This document shows, piece by piece, positions 1 to 8,542 of a DNA stretch of 54,146 nucleotides. The notes under the pieces are model-generated. The model was given only the letters and a program-made list of their open reading frames with translations, did no database searches and was not told where the DNA came from. Made by a program: the position numbers and the translations under genes. The DNA lies in assembly GCA_964356295.1 (NCBI GenBank), contig CAYHHE010000006.1, forward strand, positions 1 to 54,146. The letters run 5' to 3'. Each line of letters opens with the position of its first letter. The first letter of the stretch is position 1. This DNA comes from CAVQGZ01 sp964356295. Lineage in GTDB: Bacteria; Actinomycetota; Actinomycetes; Jiangellales; Jiangellaceae.

Positions 1-663
1 GTGGGACGGCAGATCGCCGAGATGTTCCGCGTGCACCGTGGGATGAGCAAGAAGGACGGCATGGCCAGGGCCGTCGAACTCATGGAGTTGGTGGGTATTC
101 CGGCGGCGAAGGAACGGGTCAACGACTACCCGCACCAGTTCTCCGGCGGCATGCGCCAGCGCATCATGATCGCCATGTCGATCGCGCTCAAGCCGGAGGT
201 GCTCATCGCGGACGAGCCGACCACCGCGCTCGACGTCACCGTCCAGGCCCAGGTCATGGAGTTGCTGGCCGACCTGCAGCGCGAGATGAACATGGCCCTC
301 ATCCTCATCACCCACGACCTGGGCGTTGTCGCCGACGTCGCCGACAAGATCGCCGTCATGTATTCGGGCCGGATCGTCGAGCAAGCACCGGTCTACGACA
401 TCTACCACCGCCCCTCCCACCCCTACACCTCCGGGCTGCTGCAGTCGATCCCGAGGGTGGACGCCAAGGGGACGGAGCTGTACGCGATCAAGGGGTTGCC
501 GCCGAACCTGATCAGGGTCCCGCCCGGCTGCTCGTTCAACCCACGATGCGCCTACGCGCAGGATGTCTGCCGAGCCGACCCCCCACCGGCGTTGCAGCAG
601 CTGTCCGACACTCGCGCCGTGGCCTGCCACTTCTTCGAGGAGGTGCTGCATGGCCCCCGGTAG
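1..663 (+). CDS. Oligopeptide/dipeptide ABC transporter ATP-binding protein (OppD/DppD type), 5'-truncated by the window edge
   Basis: This is the C-terminal 220 residues of an ATPase that powers uptake of peptides or similar small solutes at the inner face of the membrane. The ABC signature FSGGMRQR lies at about residues 47-54, Walker B with VLIADEPTTALD at about 67-78, and the H-loop ITHDLG at about 103-108. The C-terminal oligo/dipeptide extension contains PPGCSFNPRCAYA. Walker A and the Q-loop are missing, and family members are normally about 330 residues, so the true start lies upstream of base 1. The GTG at position 1 is therefore probably internal. The next gene overlaps its 3' end by 14 nt, so the two ATPases are translationally coupled, as usual in opp/dpp operons. 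Substrate specificity cannot be read from an ATPase. Confidence 0.93.
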   Translation: MGRQIAEMFRVHRGMSKKDGMARAVELMELVGIPAAKERVNDYPHQFSGGMRQRIMIAMSIALKPEVLIADEPTTALDVTVQAQVMELLADLQREMNMALILITHDLGVVADVADKIAVMYSGRIVEQAPVYDIYHRPSHPYTSGLLQSIPRVDAKGTELYAIKGLPPNLIRVPPGCSFNPRCAYAQDVCRADPPPALQQLSDTRAVACHFFEEVLHGPR

Positions 664-1687
664 CGACGTCGTCCTGTCGGTGCAGGACCTCGTCAAGCAC
701 TACCCGCTCACCAAGGGGATCGTCTTCAAGAAGCAGATCGGGGCGGTCAAGGCCGTCGACGGGGTCACCTTCGACCTGCACCGCGGCCAGACGCTGGGCA
801 TCGTCGGCGAGTCCGGCTGCGGCAAGTCCACCCTGGCCAAGTTGCTCACAGTGCTCGAGCGACCGACCTCAGGCCACGCCCAGCTGCACGGCGAGGACCT
901 CTTCGCGGCGAAGGGCAAGGGGCTCAAGGCGATGCGCCGGGAGATCCAGATCGTCTTCCAGGACCCGTACACCTCGCTCAACCCCCGGATGACCGTCGGC
1001 GACATCGTCGGCGAGCCCTTCGAGATCCACCCCGAGGTGGTGCCCAAGGGTGACCGGGTCAAGCGAGTCAAAGATCTGCTCGACGTCGTCGGCCTCAACC
1101 CGGAGCACATCAACCGTTACCCGCACCAGTTCTCCGGGGGCCAGCGCCAGCGCATCGGCATCGCCCGGGGACTCGCACTCAAGCCGTCGGTGATCATCTG
1201 CGACGAGCCGGTCAGCGCGCTTGATGTCTCCGTCCAGGCACAGGTGATCAACCTGCTGGGCAGCCTGCAGGACGAGTTCAACCTGTCCTACATCTTCATC
1301 GCGCACGACCTCTCGGTCGTCCGGCACATCTCCGACCGGGTCGGCGTCATGTACCTGGGCAAGATCGTCGAGTTCGGCAACGAGGAGCAGATCTACGAGC
1401 GGCCGGCTCACCCGTACACGCAGGCGCTGCTGTCCGCTGTCCCGGTGGCCGACCCGCTGGGCCGGGAGGACCGCCACCGCATCGTGCTTACTGGCGACCC
1501 GCCGAGCCCGGTCAACCCACCGTCAGGCTGCCGCTTCCGGACCCGCTGCTGGAAGGCCGCCGACCTCTGCGCGCAAGAGGAGCCGGCCCTCGTGCCCCGA
1601 CCGGGAGTGGAGCATCCGGCGGCCTGTCACTTCGCCGAACCCGAGAAGGTGATCGTGGCTCCCGGGGACGCTCTTCCGCCCTCGTAG
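650..1687 (+). CDS. Oligopeptide/dipeptide ABC transporter ATP-binding protein (OppF/DppF type)
   Basis: Second ATPase of the peptide importer, 345 aa and full length. Walker A GESGCGKST is at about residues 53-61, the Q-loop FQDPYTSLNP follows, and the signature FSGGQRQRI and Walker B IICDEPVSALD are both intact. The C-terminal oligo/dipeptide domain carries SGCRFRTRCWKAADLC. The ATG at 650 is chosen because GAGGAGGTG precedes it at good spacing and MAPGSDVVLSVQDLVKHY is the usual OppF beginning. A longer frame starting at 563 lies almost wholly inside the previous gene and is not needed. The gene converges on the S9 peptidase gene with only 13 nt between the stops. Confidence 0.95.
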   Translation: MAPGSDVVLSVQDLVKHYPLTKGIVFKKQIGAVKAVDGVTFDLHRGQTLGIVGESGCGKSTLAKLLTVLERPTSGHAQLHGEDLFAAKGKGLKAMRREIQIVFQDPYTSLNPRMTVGDIVGEPFEIHPEVVPKGDRVKRVKDLLDVVGLNPEHINRYPHQFSGGQRQRIGIARGLALKPSVIICDEPVSALDVSVQAQVINLLGSLQDEFNLSYIFIAHDLSVVRHISDRVGVMYLGKIVEFGNEEQIYERPAHPYTQALLSAVPVADPLGREDRHRIVLTGDPPSPVNPPSGCRFRTRCWKAADLCAQEEPALVPRPGVEHPAACHFAEPEKVIVAPGDALPPS

Positions 1688-1700
1688 GCCGGGGACGCCG

Positions 1701-3812
1701 CTACGGGTGAAGACTCGTCGCCAAGAAGTCCCGTTGCAGCAGCAGCAGGTTCTCGGCCACCACCTCCTGGGGCGTCATGTGCGTCACTCCCGACAGCGGC
1801 AGCACATCGTGCGGACGCCCGGCCGCCAGCAGCGCGGAGGACAGGCCCAGCGTGTGCGCGGCGACCACGTTGTCGTCGGCGAGCCCGTGGATGAGCAGCA
1901 GGGGGCGCTGCAGCGCTGCGGCCCGATCGAGCAGCGACTCGCCCGGGTACCGTCCGGGATGCTCGGCCGGCAGGCCCAGGTACCGCTCGGTGTAGGCCGT
2001 GTCGTAGCGGGCCCAGTCCGTCACCGGGGCACCCGCGACTGCGGCATGCACGAGGTCGGGGCGCTCCAGCACGGCCAGGGCAGCGAGGTAGCCGCCGAAG
2101 GACCAGCCGCGGATCCCCACCCTCGACAGGTCCGCCTGCTCGCCGAGCTCCGCCGCGACCATCTCCAGCGCCCGCACCTGCGCCCGCAGCGCCGGCTCCG
2201 CGAACTGCCCGGCCATCGCCCGCTCCCAGGCCGGTGAGCCCGGGCTCCCGGGCCCCTCGGCCACCACGACGAGGTACCCCTGCTCGGCCCACCACTGGCT
2301 CTCCAGATACGCCCGGGACGCGGCGAGCACCCGTTGGCCGTGCGGGCCTCCGTAGGGGTCGAGCAGCACCGGCAGCGGGCCCTCGGGCCTTCCGGTCGGC
2401 AGCAGGACGGCGACCCGCGGGTCGTCAGGGCGTTCCCGCGTCAGGAAGCGCGGGGTCGGCCGGAGCGGCGGCTGGACTGCCAGGATGTCCAGCCGCTGGG
2501 GGAGACGTCCGCTGGACGTCACCCGGACCGAGGGCAACGTGTCGTCGAGGGTGTCCGTGCGGACCACGGCGGTTCCCCCGGCGGACCGGCCAGCGCTCAC
2601 GGCGCCGGCCTCGGACAGCCATTCCCAGCGACCATCGGCCAGGAGGCGAGCGAGGCGAACATCCCTGTCGTCCTCGCTGGCCGCGAGCAGGACGGCGTCC
2701 TCGGCCACATCGAGCACCGAGCGCACCTGCACGCCCGGCGGAGTGAGAGCCGCCCCGTTGACGCACAGCCGTCGGGTGTCGGTGTCGGCGTCACGCTCGA
2801 CGGTCAGCAGCCGCTGGCCCCACCAGGCCGGCACCCCGGGCACCACGTCGACCCAGGCGTCGTCGGTGATGTCCCGGGCGACCTGCAGCCGCCCGCCGGG
2901 CTCCCAGGTGCCCACCCGCATCCGCCGCTGGTGGCGATCCAGGACCGTGACGAGGGCCGGTCGTTCCTGCGACCACGTGACGTCGACGAGGTAGGGGAAC
3001 GTCTCGGCGTCCCACGGCACCGGGGTGCGCACCCCGTCCAGCCCGATGTGCCACAGCGAGGTCACCGGGTTGGCGGTGCCCGCGGCGGGGTAACGCACGG
3101 CGAGCGGCACGCGCTCGGGATGTGCCGGGTCGGCGATGTGCCACGTCTGGACCGGGGACTCGTCCACCCGGGTCACCAGGAGACCGGCTGAGTCGGGCGC
3201 CCACCAGAACGAGCGGAGCCGGTCGAACTCCTCGGCGTGCACGAAGTCGGACAGGCCCCAGGTGACCGCCTCACCGTCGGGCAACGCCAGAGCGTGAGCG
3301 GTCTGCGTCCCGTCGCTGGCGGCGACGTACAGGCCGCCGTCGCCGTGCCAGGCGACCCAGCGGCTGTCGGGGGAGAGCCGTGGGTCGACCGCCGGCCCGG
3401 GCACCGGCACCTCGACGACGCCGTCGCCACGGGTGGGCAGGACGAACACCCGGCCCGAGAGCGAGAACGCCACCGACGCCGCTGCCTGGTCGGTGCAGAA
3501 CGCGGTGATGCCGGTGCTGCCCTGACGCATCCGCTCGCGTCGGGCGCGCTCGGCGTCCGGGACCTCCTCCTCGTCACGGGTGAGCAGGCGGTGCGGGTCG
3601 GCCAGCAGCACCTCCTGGCCGCTGGCGGTGTCGTAGCGCCACAGCAGGCCGTCGCGCCCGGTGCCGGACCGGGACCTCAGGAACAGCACGTGCGAGCCGT
3701 CCGGACAGATCGCGAACTGGCCGGGGATTCCGAGGGTGAAGCGCATCGTGCGTGCCGACAGGCGGGGGAAGGAGAGCATGCCGGGCCCACGGGCGTCGCT
3801 CGTGCTGCTCAC
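1701..3812 (-). CDS. S9 family serine peptidase (dipeptidyl-peptidase IV-like)
   Basis: About 703 aa. The N-terminal two thirds form a DPP-IV-type beta-propeller (for example SPDSRWVAWHGDGGLYVA and VHAEEFDRLRSFWWAPD). The C-terminal 250 residues are a prolyl-oligopeptidase alpha/beta-hydrolase domain. The nucleophile sits in GWSFGG (about residue 571), the acid in HGLADDN (about 647) and the base in SGVTHM (about 678), so the catalytic triad is complete. The family cleaves dipeptides, often Xaa-Pro, from peptide N-termini. No signal peptide is evident, so it is probably cytoplasmic; lying beside a peptide importer, it may process imported peptides (inference). Starts at 3821, 3812 and 3779 are all in frame. 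3812 is preferred because a TATGGC -10 at 3830-3825 would place the transcript start downstream of 3821. Confidence 0.9.
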   Translation of the reverse strand: MSSTSDARGPGMLSFPRLSARTMRFTLGIPGQFAICPDGSHVLFLRSRSGTGRDGLLWRYDTASGQEVLLADPHRLLTRDEEEVPDAERARRERMRQGSTGITAFCTDQAAASVAFSLSGRVFVLPTRGDGVVEVPVPGPAVDPRLSPDSRWVAWHGDGGLYVAASDGTQTAHALALPDGEAVTWGLSDFVHAEEFDRLRSFWWAPDSAGLLVTRVDESPVQTWHIADPAHPERVPLAVRYPAAGTANPVTSLWHIGLDGVRTPVPWDAETFPYLVDVTWSQERPALVTVLDRHQRRMRVGTWEPGGRLQVARDITDDAWVDVVPGVPAWWGQRLLTVERDADTDTRRLCVNGAALTPPGVQVRSVLDVAEDAVLLAASEDDRDVRLARLLADGRWEWLSEAGAVSAGRSAGGTAVVRTDTLDDTLPSVRVTSSGRLPQRLDILAVQPPLRPTPRFLTRERPDDPRVAVLLPTGRPEGPLPVLLDPYGGPHGQRVLAASRAYLESQWWAEQGYLVVVAEGPGSPGSPAWERAMAGQFAEPALRAQVRALEMVAAELGEQADLSRVGIRGWSFGGYLAALAVLERPDLVHAAVAGAPVTDWARYDTAYTERYLGLPAEHPGRYPGESLLDRAAALQRPLLLIHGLADDNVVAAHTLGLSSALLAAGRPHDVLPLSGVTHMTPQEVVAENLLLLQRDFLATSLHP

Positions 3813-3824
3813 GGCGTGCACGCT

Positions 3825-3834
3825 GCCATAGGCT
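3825..3834. promoter_or_regulatory. Overlapping divergent -10 elements between S9 peptidase and mshB
   Basis: The forward strand has TAGGCT at 3829-3834, seven nt before the mshB GTG. The reverse strand has TATGGC at 3830-3825, pointing at the S9 peptidase gene. The hexamers share the central TA at 3829-3830. No convincing -35 boxes were seen. This is a sequence-pattern call, not a mapped promoter. Confidence 0.5.
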
Positions 3835-3841
3835 GCCGCCG

Positions 3842-4750
3842 GTGAGCACGCCCCCCCTGGACGCGGCCCCGGACGGTCGTCGCCTGCTGCTCGTGCATGC
3901 CCACCCCGACGACGAGACCATCAACAACGGCACCACGATGGCCCGCTACGCCTCCGAAGGAGCCCACGTCACCCTGGTGACCTGCACCCTCGGCGAGGAG
4001 GGGGAAGTGCTCGTGCCGGGGCTGGCGCACCTGGCCGCCGACGCCGAGGACAGGCTGGGCGAGCATCGGCAGAGCGAGCTCGCGGCCGCGATGGCCGCGC
4101 TCGGCGTCACCGACCACCGCCTGCTCGGCGGGCCGGGCCGGTTCCGGGACTCCGGGATGATGGGGACCCCGGCCAACGACCGTCCGGGGTGCTTCTGGCG
4201 CGCCGACCTGCGTGAGGCCGCCGACCTGCTGGTGCCCATCATCCGCGAGGTGCGCCCGCAGGTCGTGGTGACCTACGACGAGAACGGCGGGTACGGTCAC
4301 CCGGACCACATCCAGGCCCACCGGGTGGCCACCTACGCGATGGATCTCGCTGCGGTGGCGTCCTACCGACCCGACCTCGGCCCGGCGTGGGACGTGCCCA
4401 AGGTGTACTGGAACGCCTTGCCGCGCTCCTACGTCGCCGAGGGTGTCGAGCGGATGAAGGCGGCCGGCAGCGACTTCTTCGGTGTCGAGTCCGTGGACGA
4501 CCTGCCCTTCGTCGTGCCCGACGACGCCGTCTCCGCGCGGGTCGACGGCACGGACTTCGTCGACCAGAAGCTGGGCGCCATGCGGGCGCACGCCACGCAG
4601 ATCTCCGTCGACGGGCCGTTCTTCGCCCTGTCCAACCAGATCGGCATGCAGGCGTGGTCGCTGGAGTTCTACCGTCTCGCCAGGGGGACGTCGGCGCCGC
4701 CGCGCGACGACTCCGGTTGGGAGAGCGACCTGTTCTCCGGAGTGGCATGA
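3842..4750 (+). CDS. mshB: GlcNAc-Ins deacetylase MshB (mycothiol biosynthesis)
   Basis: 302 aa LmbE/PIG-L-type zinc deacetylase. It removes the acetyl group from GlcNAc-inositol to give GlcN-inositol, the second visible step of mycothiol synthesis in the cytoplasm. The metal/catalytic motif AHPDDE is at about residues 20-25, and the second histidine motif GYGHPDHIQAHR is at about 155. The middle block RQSELAAAMAALGV and the C-terminal DQKLGAMRAHATQI are typical. GTG 3842 is chosen because it lies seven nt after a TAGGCT -10 and gives the normal family length; upstream in-frame codons overlap the divergent peptidase gene. The stop overlaps the next gene's ATG (ATGA), so the downstream membrane protein is co-translated. 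The close paralogue Mca (mycothiol S-conjugate amidase) is the main alternative, but neighbouring gene order favours MshB. Confidence 0.9.
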   Translation: MSTPPLDAAPDGRRLLLVHAHPDDETINNGTTMARYASEGAHVTLVTCTLGEEGEVLVPGLAHLAADAEDRLGEHRQSELAAAMAALGVTDHRLLGGPGRFRDSGMMGTPANDRPGCFWRADLREAADLLVPIIREVRPQVVVTYDENGGYGHPDHIQAHRVATYAMDLAAVASYRPDLGPAWDVPKVYWNALPRSYVAEGVERMKAAGSDFFGVESVDDLPFVVPDDAVSARVDGTDFVDQKLGAMRAHATQISVDGPFFALSNQIGMQAWSLEFYRLARGTSAPPRDDSGWESDLFSGVA

Positions 4751-5196
4751 CACCGACCTCGCAGCCGCGACGGTGGTGGCGGTGGCTGGGAACGGCCGTC
4801 CTCGTTCTGCTGGCGTTCGCTGCGGGAGCTGTGGCGGCCTTCGTGCACCGCACGACGGTGGAGGTGCTCGGGATCGGCGTCCCGGTCGGGTTGCTGGCCG
4901 GGATCGGGGCCCTGGTGGGGCTGGTGCTGCTGGCCCGGATGGTGGGCGGGTCGAGGCTGGCTGTCCTGCTGGTCGCAGCGGCCTTCGCGGTGCCCGTCCT
5001 GGTGCTCAGCCAGTTCCGACTCGAGGGCGACCTGGTCGTCGCCGAGGACGCCTTCGGCCTGACGTTGCTCGGCGGCACGGCCCTCGTCATCACCGCCGGG
5101 CTGGTGGTGCCGTTCGCGGCCTACCATGATGAGGACGCACCCGACGTCGCCGACGCCGGACCCGCTGCTCCCCGTCCCCTCTCCGAGATGCCGTGA
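4747..5196 (+). CDS. Small multi-pass membrane protein following mshB (function unknown)
   Basis: 149 aa. After a basic start (PRRWWRWLG) there are about four hydrophobic helices: roughly residues 13-33, 38-58, 63-80 and 96-115. The C-terminal tail is acidic and Pro/Ala-rich (HDEDAPDVADAGPAAP). It resembles the small membrane proteins that commonly follow mshB in actinobacteria. I do not recognise a function. The ATG overlaps the mshB stop by 4 nt, and its own TGA overlaps the GTG of the VanW-family gene, giving a tight three-gene unit mshB-membrane protein-vanW. Confidence 0.8.
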   Translation: MTPTSQPRRWWRWLGTAVLVLLAFAAGAVAAFVHRTTVEVLGIGVPVGLLAGIGALVGLVLLARMVGGSRLAVLLVAAAFAVPVLVLSQFRLEGDLVVAEDAFGLTLLGGTALVITAGLVVPFAAYHDEDAPDVADAGPAAPRPLSEMP

Positions 5197-6974
5197 CTGA
5201 CTCCCTCGCCTCCCGATCGGGACCTCCCAGCGGCGAGCCGCTGCCCCCGGTCACCTCCTCGATCGAGCCGGACAGGCCGTCGCCGAAGCGGCGATGGCGC
5301 TGGATCGTCGGTGTCGGTGCGACCCTCGTCGTGCTCGGCGGGGCCTACCTGGCGGCCTATCTGTACGCCGGAACCGTCGTCCCTCGCGGGACGACGGTGC
5401 TCGGGGTCGACATCGGTGGCCTGACGGCGGACGAGGCCGAGGCGACGCTGGCCGAGGAACTGCCTCCCATCGCAGACGCGCCGATGACCCTGCTGGTGGG
5501 GCAGGAAACCTACCCGATCGTGCCGTCCGAGTCAGGCCTCAACGTCGACATCACCGCCACGGTGCGGGCTGCGGGGGCCGGTGCCTCCGACCCGGTTCGG
5601 CTGGTGGAGACCATCTCCCGAGGCGGCGGACCGGTCGACCCGGTTGTCGTCGCGGACGAGGATGCCCTGGCAGCCACCATCGACGAGGTCGCCGACGACG
5701 CCGACCGGGTGCCGGTCGAGGGGGCGGTCGCCTTCGAGGCGGGCCAGGTCGTGGCGACGCTGCCCCAAGAAGGCCGGACCGTCGACCGTCCCGCGGCGGT
5801 GGAGGAGGTCGCCGACTCCTACCTGACAGTCGCGGCACCCGTCGCGCTGCCTGTCGAGACCGAGCCCACCGTGGTGAGCGCCGCGGAGGTGCAGCGGGCG
5901 GTAAGCGAGTTCGCCCAGCCCGCGATGTCGGCGCCCATCCCGCTGCGCTCCGAGCTGGGCACGGGCCTGCTCGACACCGAGCTGCTCAGCTCGGTGCTGT
6001 CCATGACCGTGGACGACGAAGGGGTGCTGGCGCCGCAGATCGACGCCGACGCGCTCCTGGAGCTGTCCCAGGACCAGCTCGACGCGCTCGGCACCCCACC
6101 CAAGGACGCCTCCGTCGTCCTCCAGGGCGGCGTCCCTGTGGTCGTCCCGTCCGTGACCGGTCGCGAGGCCGAAACCTCGACCTACGCCGACGACGTGCTG
6201 GCTGCGGCCTCCCAGACGGGGCAAGGCAGGGTCGTCACCCTGCCGCTGATCGACGCTCCCGCCGAGTTCACCACGCAGGACGCTGCCGGCAGCGGCGTGA
6301 CCCAGGTGGTGGGCGAGTTCACCACCAACTACCCGCATGCCGACTACCGCAACACCAACATCGGACGGGCCGCAGAGCTGGTCAACAACACGTTCCTCAA
6401 GCCCGGGGACGTGTTCTCGATGAACGACACGGTGGGGGAGCGGCGGGCCGACAGAGGGTTCGTCGAGGGCTTCATCATCGACAACGGCAGGTTCGCCGAG
6501 GGTGTCGGCGGCGGGGTGTCCCAGCTGGCCACCACCCTGTTCAACGCCGGCCACTTCGCCGGGTTCTCCGACGTCGAGCACCACCCCCACTCGTTCTTCA
6601 TCGACCGCTACCCTCCCGGGCGCGAGGCGACCGTGGCGTGGGGGTCCTGGGACCTGCGGTTCGGCAACAACACGCCCTACGGCGCAGTCATCCAGGCCTA
6701 CATCAACCCCAGCTCGCCGGGCTCCAGCGGCTCGGTGACCGTCCGCATCTGGGGCTCGCCGTACTGGGAGGTGGACTCGCAGACGGGCAACCGGTTCAAC
6801 CCCACCCCGTACCAGCGGCAGGTGGTCTCCGGCGAGGGCTGCGTGCCCTCCAGCGGGAGCAACGGCTTCGACATCGTCGTGACGCGGACGCTGAGCCGAG
6901 GCGGGGCCGTCCAGGACCGTGAGGAGATCTTCACCCGGTACCTGCCGACACCGGAGGTTGTGTGCACCGGCTGA
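5193..6974 (+). CDS. VanW family protein with peptidoglycan-binding-like domains
   Basis: 593 aa cell-envelope protein. A cytoplasmic Pro/Ser-rich head of about 30 residues precedes KRRWRW and a single transmembrane anchor (about residues 36-58), so most of the protein is extracytoplasmic. Two or three repeats of the PG_binding_4 type follow (LGVDIGGLTADEAEATLAEEL at the start of the first). The C-terminal 200 residues are a VanW domain with TNYPHADYRNTNIGRAAELV, GDVFSMNDTVGERRADRGF and GVGGGVSQLATTLFNAGHFA. The role of VanW is unproven; linkage to cell-wall metabolism is inferred from these domains and the topology. No L,D-transpeptidase catalytic motif was seen. The GTG at 5193 overlaps the previous stop by 4 nt. 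Confidence 0.88.
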   Translation: MTDSLASRSGPPSGEPLPPVTSSIEPDRPSPKRRWRWIVGVGATLVVLGGAYLAAYLYAGTVVPRGTTVLGVDIGGLTADEAEATLAEELPPIADAPMTLLVGQETYPIVPSESGLNVDITATVRAAGAGASDPVRLVETISRGGGPVDPVVVADEDALAATIDEVADDADRVPVEGAVAFEAGQVVATLPQEGRTVDRPAAVEEVADSYLTVAAPVALPVETEPTVVSAAEVQRAVSEFAQPAMSAPIPLRSELGTGLLDTELLSSVLSMTVDDEGVLAPQIDADALLELSQDQLDALGTPPKDASVVLQGGVPVVVPSVTGREAETSTYADDVLAAASQTGQGRVVTLPLIDAPAEFTTQDAAGSGVTQVVGEFTTNYPHADYRNTNIGRAAELVNNTFLKPGDVFSMNDTVGERRADRGFVEGFIIDNGRFAEGVGGGVSQLATTLFNAGHFAGFSDVEHHPHSFFIDRYPPGREATVAWGSWDLRFGNNTPYGAVIQAYINPSSPGSSGSVTVRIWGSPYWEVDSQTGNRFNPTPYQRQVVSGEGCVPSSGSNGFDIVVTRTLSRGGAVQDREEIFTRYLPTPEVVCTG

Positions 6975-7028
6975 GAGCATCCTGCGTAGGCTGACGCGCA
7001 CCGTCCAGCACCAGCGGAGGATGCAACC

Positions 7029-7349
7029 GTGACCTACGTGATAGCCCAGCCCTGCGTCGACCTCAAGGACCGAGCCTGCATCGAGGAGTGCCCGGTCGAC
7101 TGCATCTACGAGGGCGAGCGGATGCTCTACATCCACCCCGACGAGTGCGTCGACTGCGGCGCCTGCGAGCCGGTGTGCCCCGTGGAGGCGATCTTCTACG
7201 AGGACGACGTCCCGGAGGAGTGGCGCGGCTACACCGCGGCCAACGCGGAGTTCTTCGACGACCTCGGCTCGCCCGGCGGTGCCGCCAAGCTCGGCGTCAT
7301 TGATCGTGACCACCCGATGGTCGCCGCGCTGCCGCCGCAAGAGCACTGA
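7029..7349 (+). CDS. fdxA: Seven-iron ferredoxin (3Fe-4S/4Fe-4S)
   Basis: 106 aa electron carrier. Cysteines 9, 17 and 50 fit the 3Fe-4S site, and 21, 40, 43 and 46 fit the 4Fe-4S site; Cys25 is the usual extra cysteine. The C-terminal half (EEWRGYTAANAEFFDDLGSPGGAAKLG) is the characteristic tail of actinobacterial 7Fe ferredoxins. In related bacteria such ferredoxins feed cytochromes P450 or other redox partners; the partner here is unknown. The GTG start has a good Shine-Dalgarno (GGAGG, 7-8 nt upstream). A TAGGCT -10-like hexamer lies about 40 nt upstream. The stop codon overlaps the proposed CTG start of dapC. Confidence 0.95.
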   Translation: MTYVIAQPCVDLKDRACIEECPVDCIYEGERMLYIHPDECVDCGACEPVCPVEAIFYEDDVPEEWRGYTAANAEFFDDLGSPGGAAKLGVIDRDHPMVAALPPQEH

Positions 7350-8446
7350 GAGCCGTCCCCCTCCTCGGGCGCCTGCCCGACTTCCCGTGGGATCGGCTTG
7401 GTCCCGCGGCCGAACGCGCCCGCGGGCACCCGCAGGGGATCGTCGACCTGTCCGTCGGCGCGCCGGTCGACCCGACGCCGTCGGTGGTCGAGCGGGCACT
7501 CACCGCCGCCTCGCAGTCACCGGGGTATCCGCTGACCCGCGGGACGCCCGCTGTTCGGACGGCGTTCGCCGCCTACCTGCGGCGACGCTGGGACGTCGAG
7601 GTATCAGACGACGTCGTCCTGCCGGTCATCGGCACCAAGGAGCTCGTCGCGTGGCTGCCCACGCTGCTCGGCCTGGGAGCCGGCGACGTGGTCGCCTTCC
7701 CGCAGCTGGCCTACCCGACCTACGAGGTCGGGGCCCTGCTCGCGGGGGCGCAGCCGGCTCCGTCGGACTCGCTGACCTCGCTGGGGCCCCGCCCGGTGCG
7801 GCTGCTGTGGCTGAACTCCCCGGCCAACCCCGACGGCCGCGTCCTGCCACCTGAGCACCTCGCGAAGGTGGTGGGGTGGGCGCGGGAGCGTGGCGTGGTC
7901 GTGGCCTCCGACGAGTGCTACCTCGAGTTCGGCTGGGAGGCCCGGCCGGTCAGCATCCTGCACCCGGACGTGTGCGGTGGGTCGCACGAGGGGTTGCTGG
8001 CCGTCCACTCGCTGTCCAAGCGGTCGAACATGGCCGGCTATCGCGCCGGGGCGATCGCCGGCGACGCGACGTTGGTGGCGGCGCTGCACGAGATCCGGCG
8101 CCATGCCGGGATGGTCGTGCCAGGCCCGGTGCAGGCGGCGATGGTGGCGGCCTGGGACGACGACGACCACGTCGTCGAGCAACGGCGGCGCTACCGGGCT
8201 CGACGGGAGCTGCTTCGCGTGGCGCTGGCTGAGGCGGGGTTCACGATCGATCGGTCGGAGGGCTCGCTCTACCTGTGGGCAACCCGCGGCGAGGCCGCGA
8301 TGGACAGCGTGGGTTGGCTCGCCGAGCGCGGCGTCCTGGTCGCGCCCGGGGATTTCTACGGTCCAGCCGGCGGACGTCACGTCCGTGTGTCGCTCACCGC
8401 CACCGACGAGGGGGTCGAGGCTGCGGCCGAGCGTCTCTCGGCATGA
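7346..8446 (+). CDS. dapC: Succinyldiaminopimelate aminotransferase (DapC), probable CTG start
   Basis: PLP-dependent fold-type I aminotransferase converting N-succinyl-2-amino-6-ketopimelate to N-succinyl-diaminopimelate (lysine and peptidoglycan pathway). The active-site lysine is in VHSLSKRSNMAGYRAGA; SPGYPLTRGTPAVR, NSPANPDGRV and ASDECYLEF are family motifs. The first ATG/GTG/TTG in frame is GTG 7484, but that would delete RLPDFPWDRLGPA and GIVDLSVGAPVDPTP, which are clearly homologous N-terminal DapC sequence. The frame is open back to 7310 with no canonical start. CTG 7346 overlaps the fdxA stop by 4 nt (CTGA) and gives 366 aa, the normal length. It lies in the same neighbourhood as dapD and dapE. 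The product is firm; the start is an inference. Confidence 0.85.
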   Translation: MRAVPLLGRLPDFPWDRLGPAAERARGHPQGIVDLSVGAPVDPTPSVVERALTAASQSPGYPLTRGTPAVRTAFAAYLRRRWDVEVSDDVVLPVIGTKELVAWLPTLLGLGAGDVVAFPQLAYPTYEVGALLAGAQPAPSDSLTSLGPRPVRLLWLNSPANPDGRVLPPEHLAKVVGWARERGVVVASDECYLEFGWEARPVSILHPDVCGGSHEGLLAVHSLSKRSNMAGYRAGAIAGDATLVAALHEIRRHAGMVVPGPVQAAMVAAWDDDDHVVEQRRRYRARRELLRVALAEAGFTIDRSEGSLYLWATRGEAAMDSVGWLAERGVLVAPGDFYGPAGGRHVRVSLTATDEGVEAAAERLSA

Positions 8447-8465
8447 CAGTCGGGGATGCACGGGC

Positions 8466-8542
8466 CCCTTTGCATGGTTTGCGTGGGGTTTGCGCGGTGT
8501 CGACACCATGCAAACCCCACGCGAGCGTGCCAAACGTGATCA
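8466..8542 (-). repeat. Dispersed palindromic element, copy 1 (TGATCA-led, strong hairpin)
   Basis: Read on the minus strand, this starts with TGATCACGTTTGGCACGC and then forms a hairpin. The 13-nt arms at 8481-8493 and 8510-8522 are perfectly complementary and enclose a further GGTGTC/GACACC palindrome. A near-identical element lies in the opposite orientation at 33562-33640. It fills the gap between two convergent genes. Its terminal TGATCA (8537-8542) supplies the stop codon of the DUF192 gene. It may terminate transcription in both directions (inference). Confidence 0.85.

Noticed and set aside
5532..7499. Long antisense open frame of 655 codons opposite vanW and fdxA
   Set aside because: It is a reverse-frame shadow of high-GC coding genes; its composition (Gly/Arg/Val/Asp-rich) has no recognisable motif.
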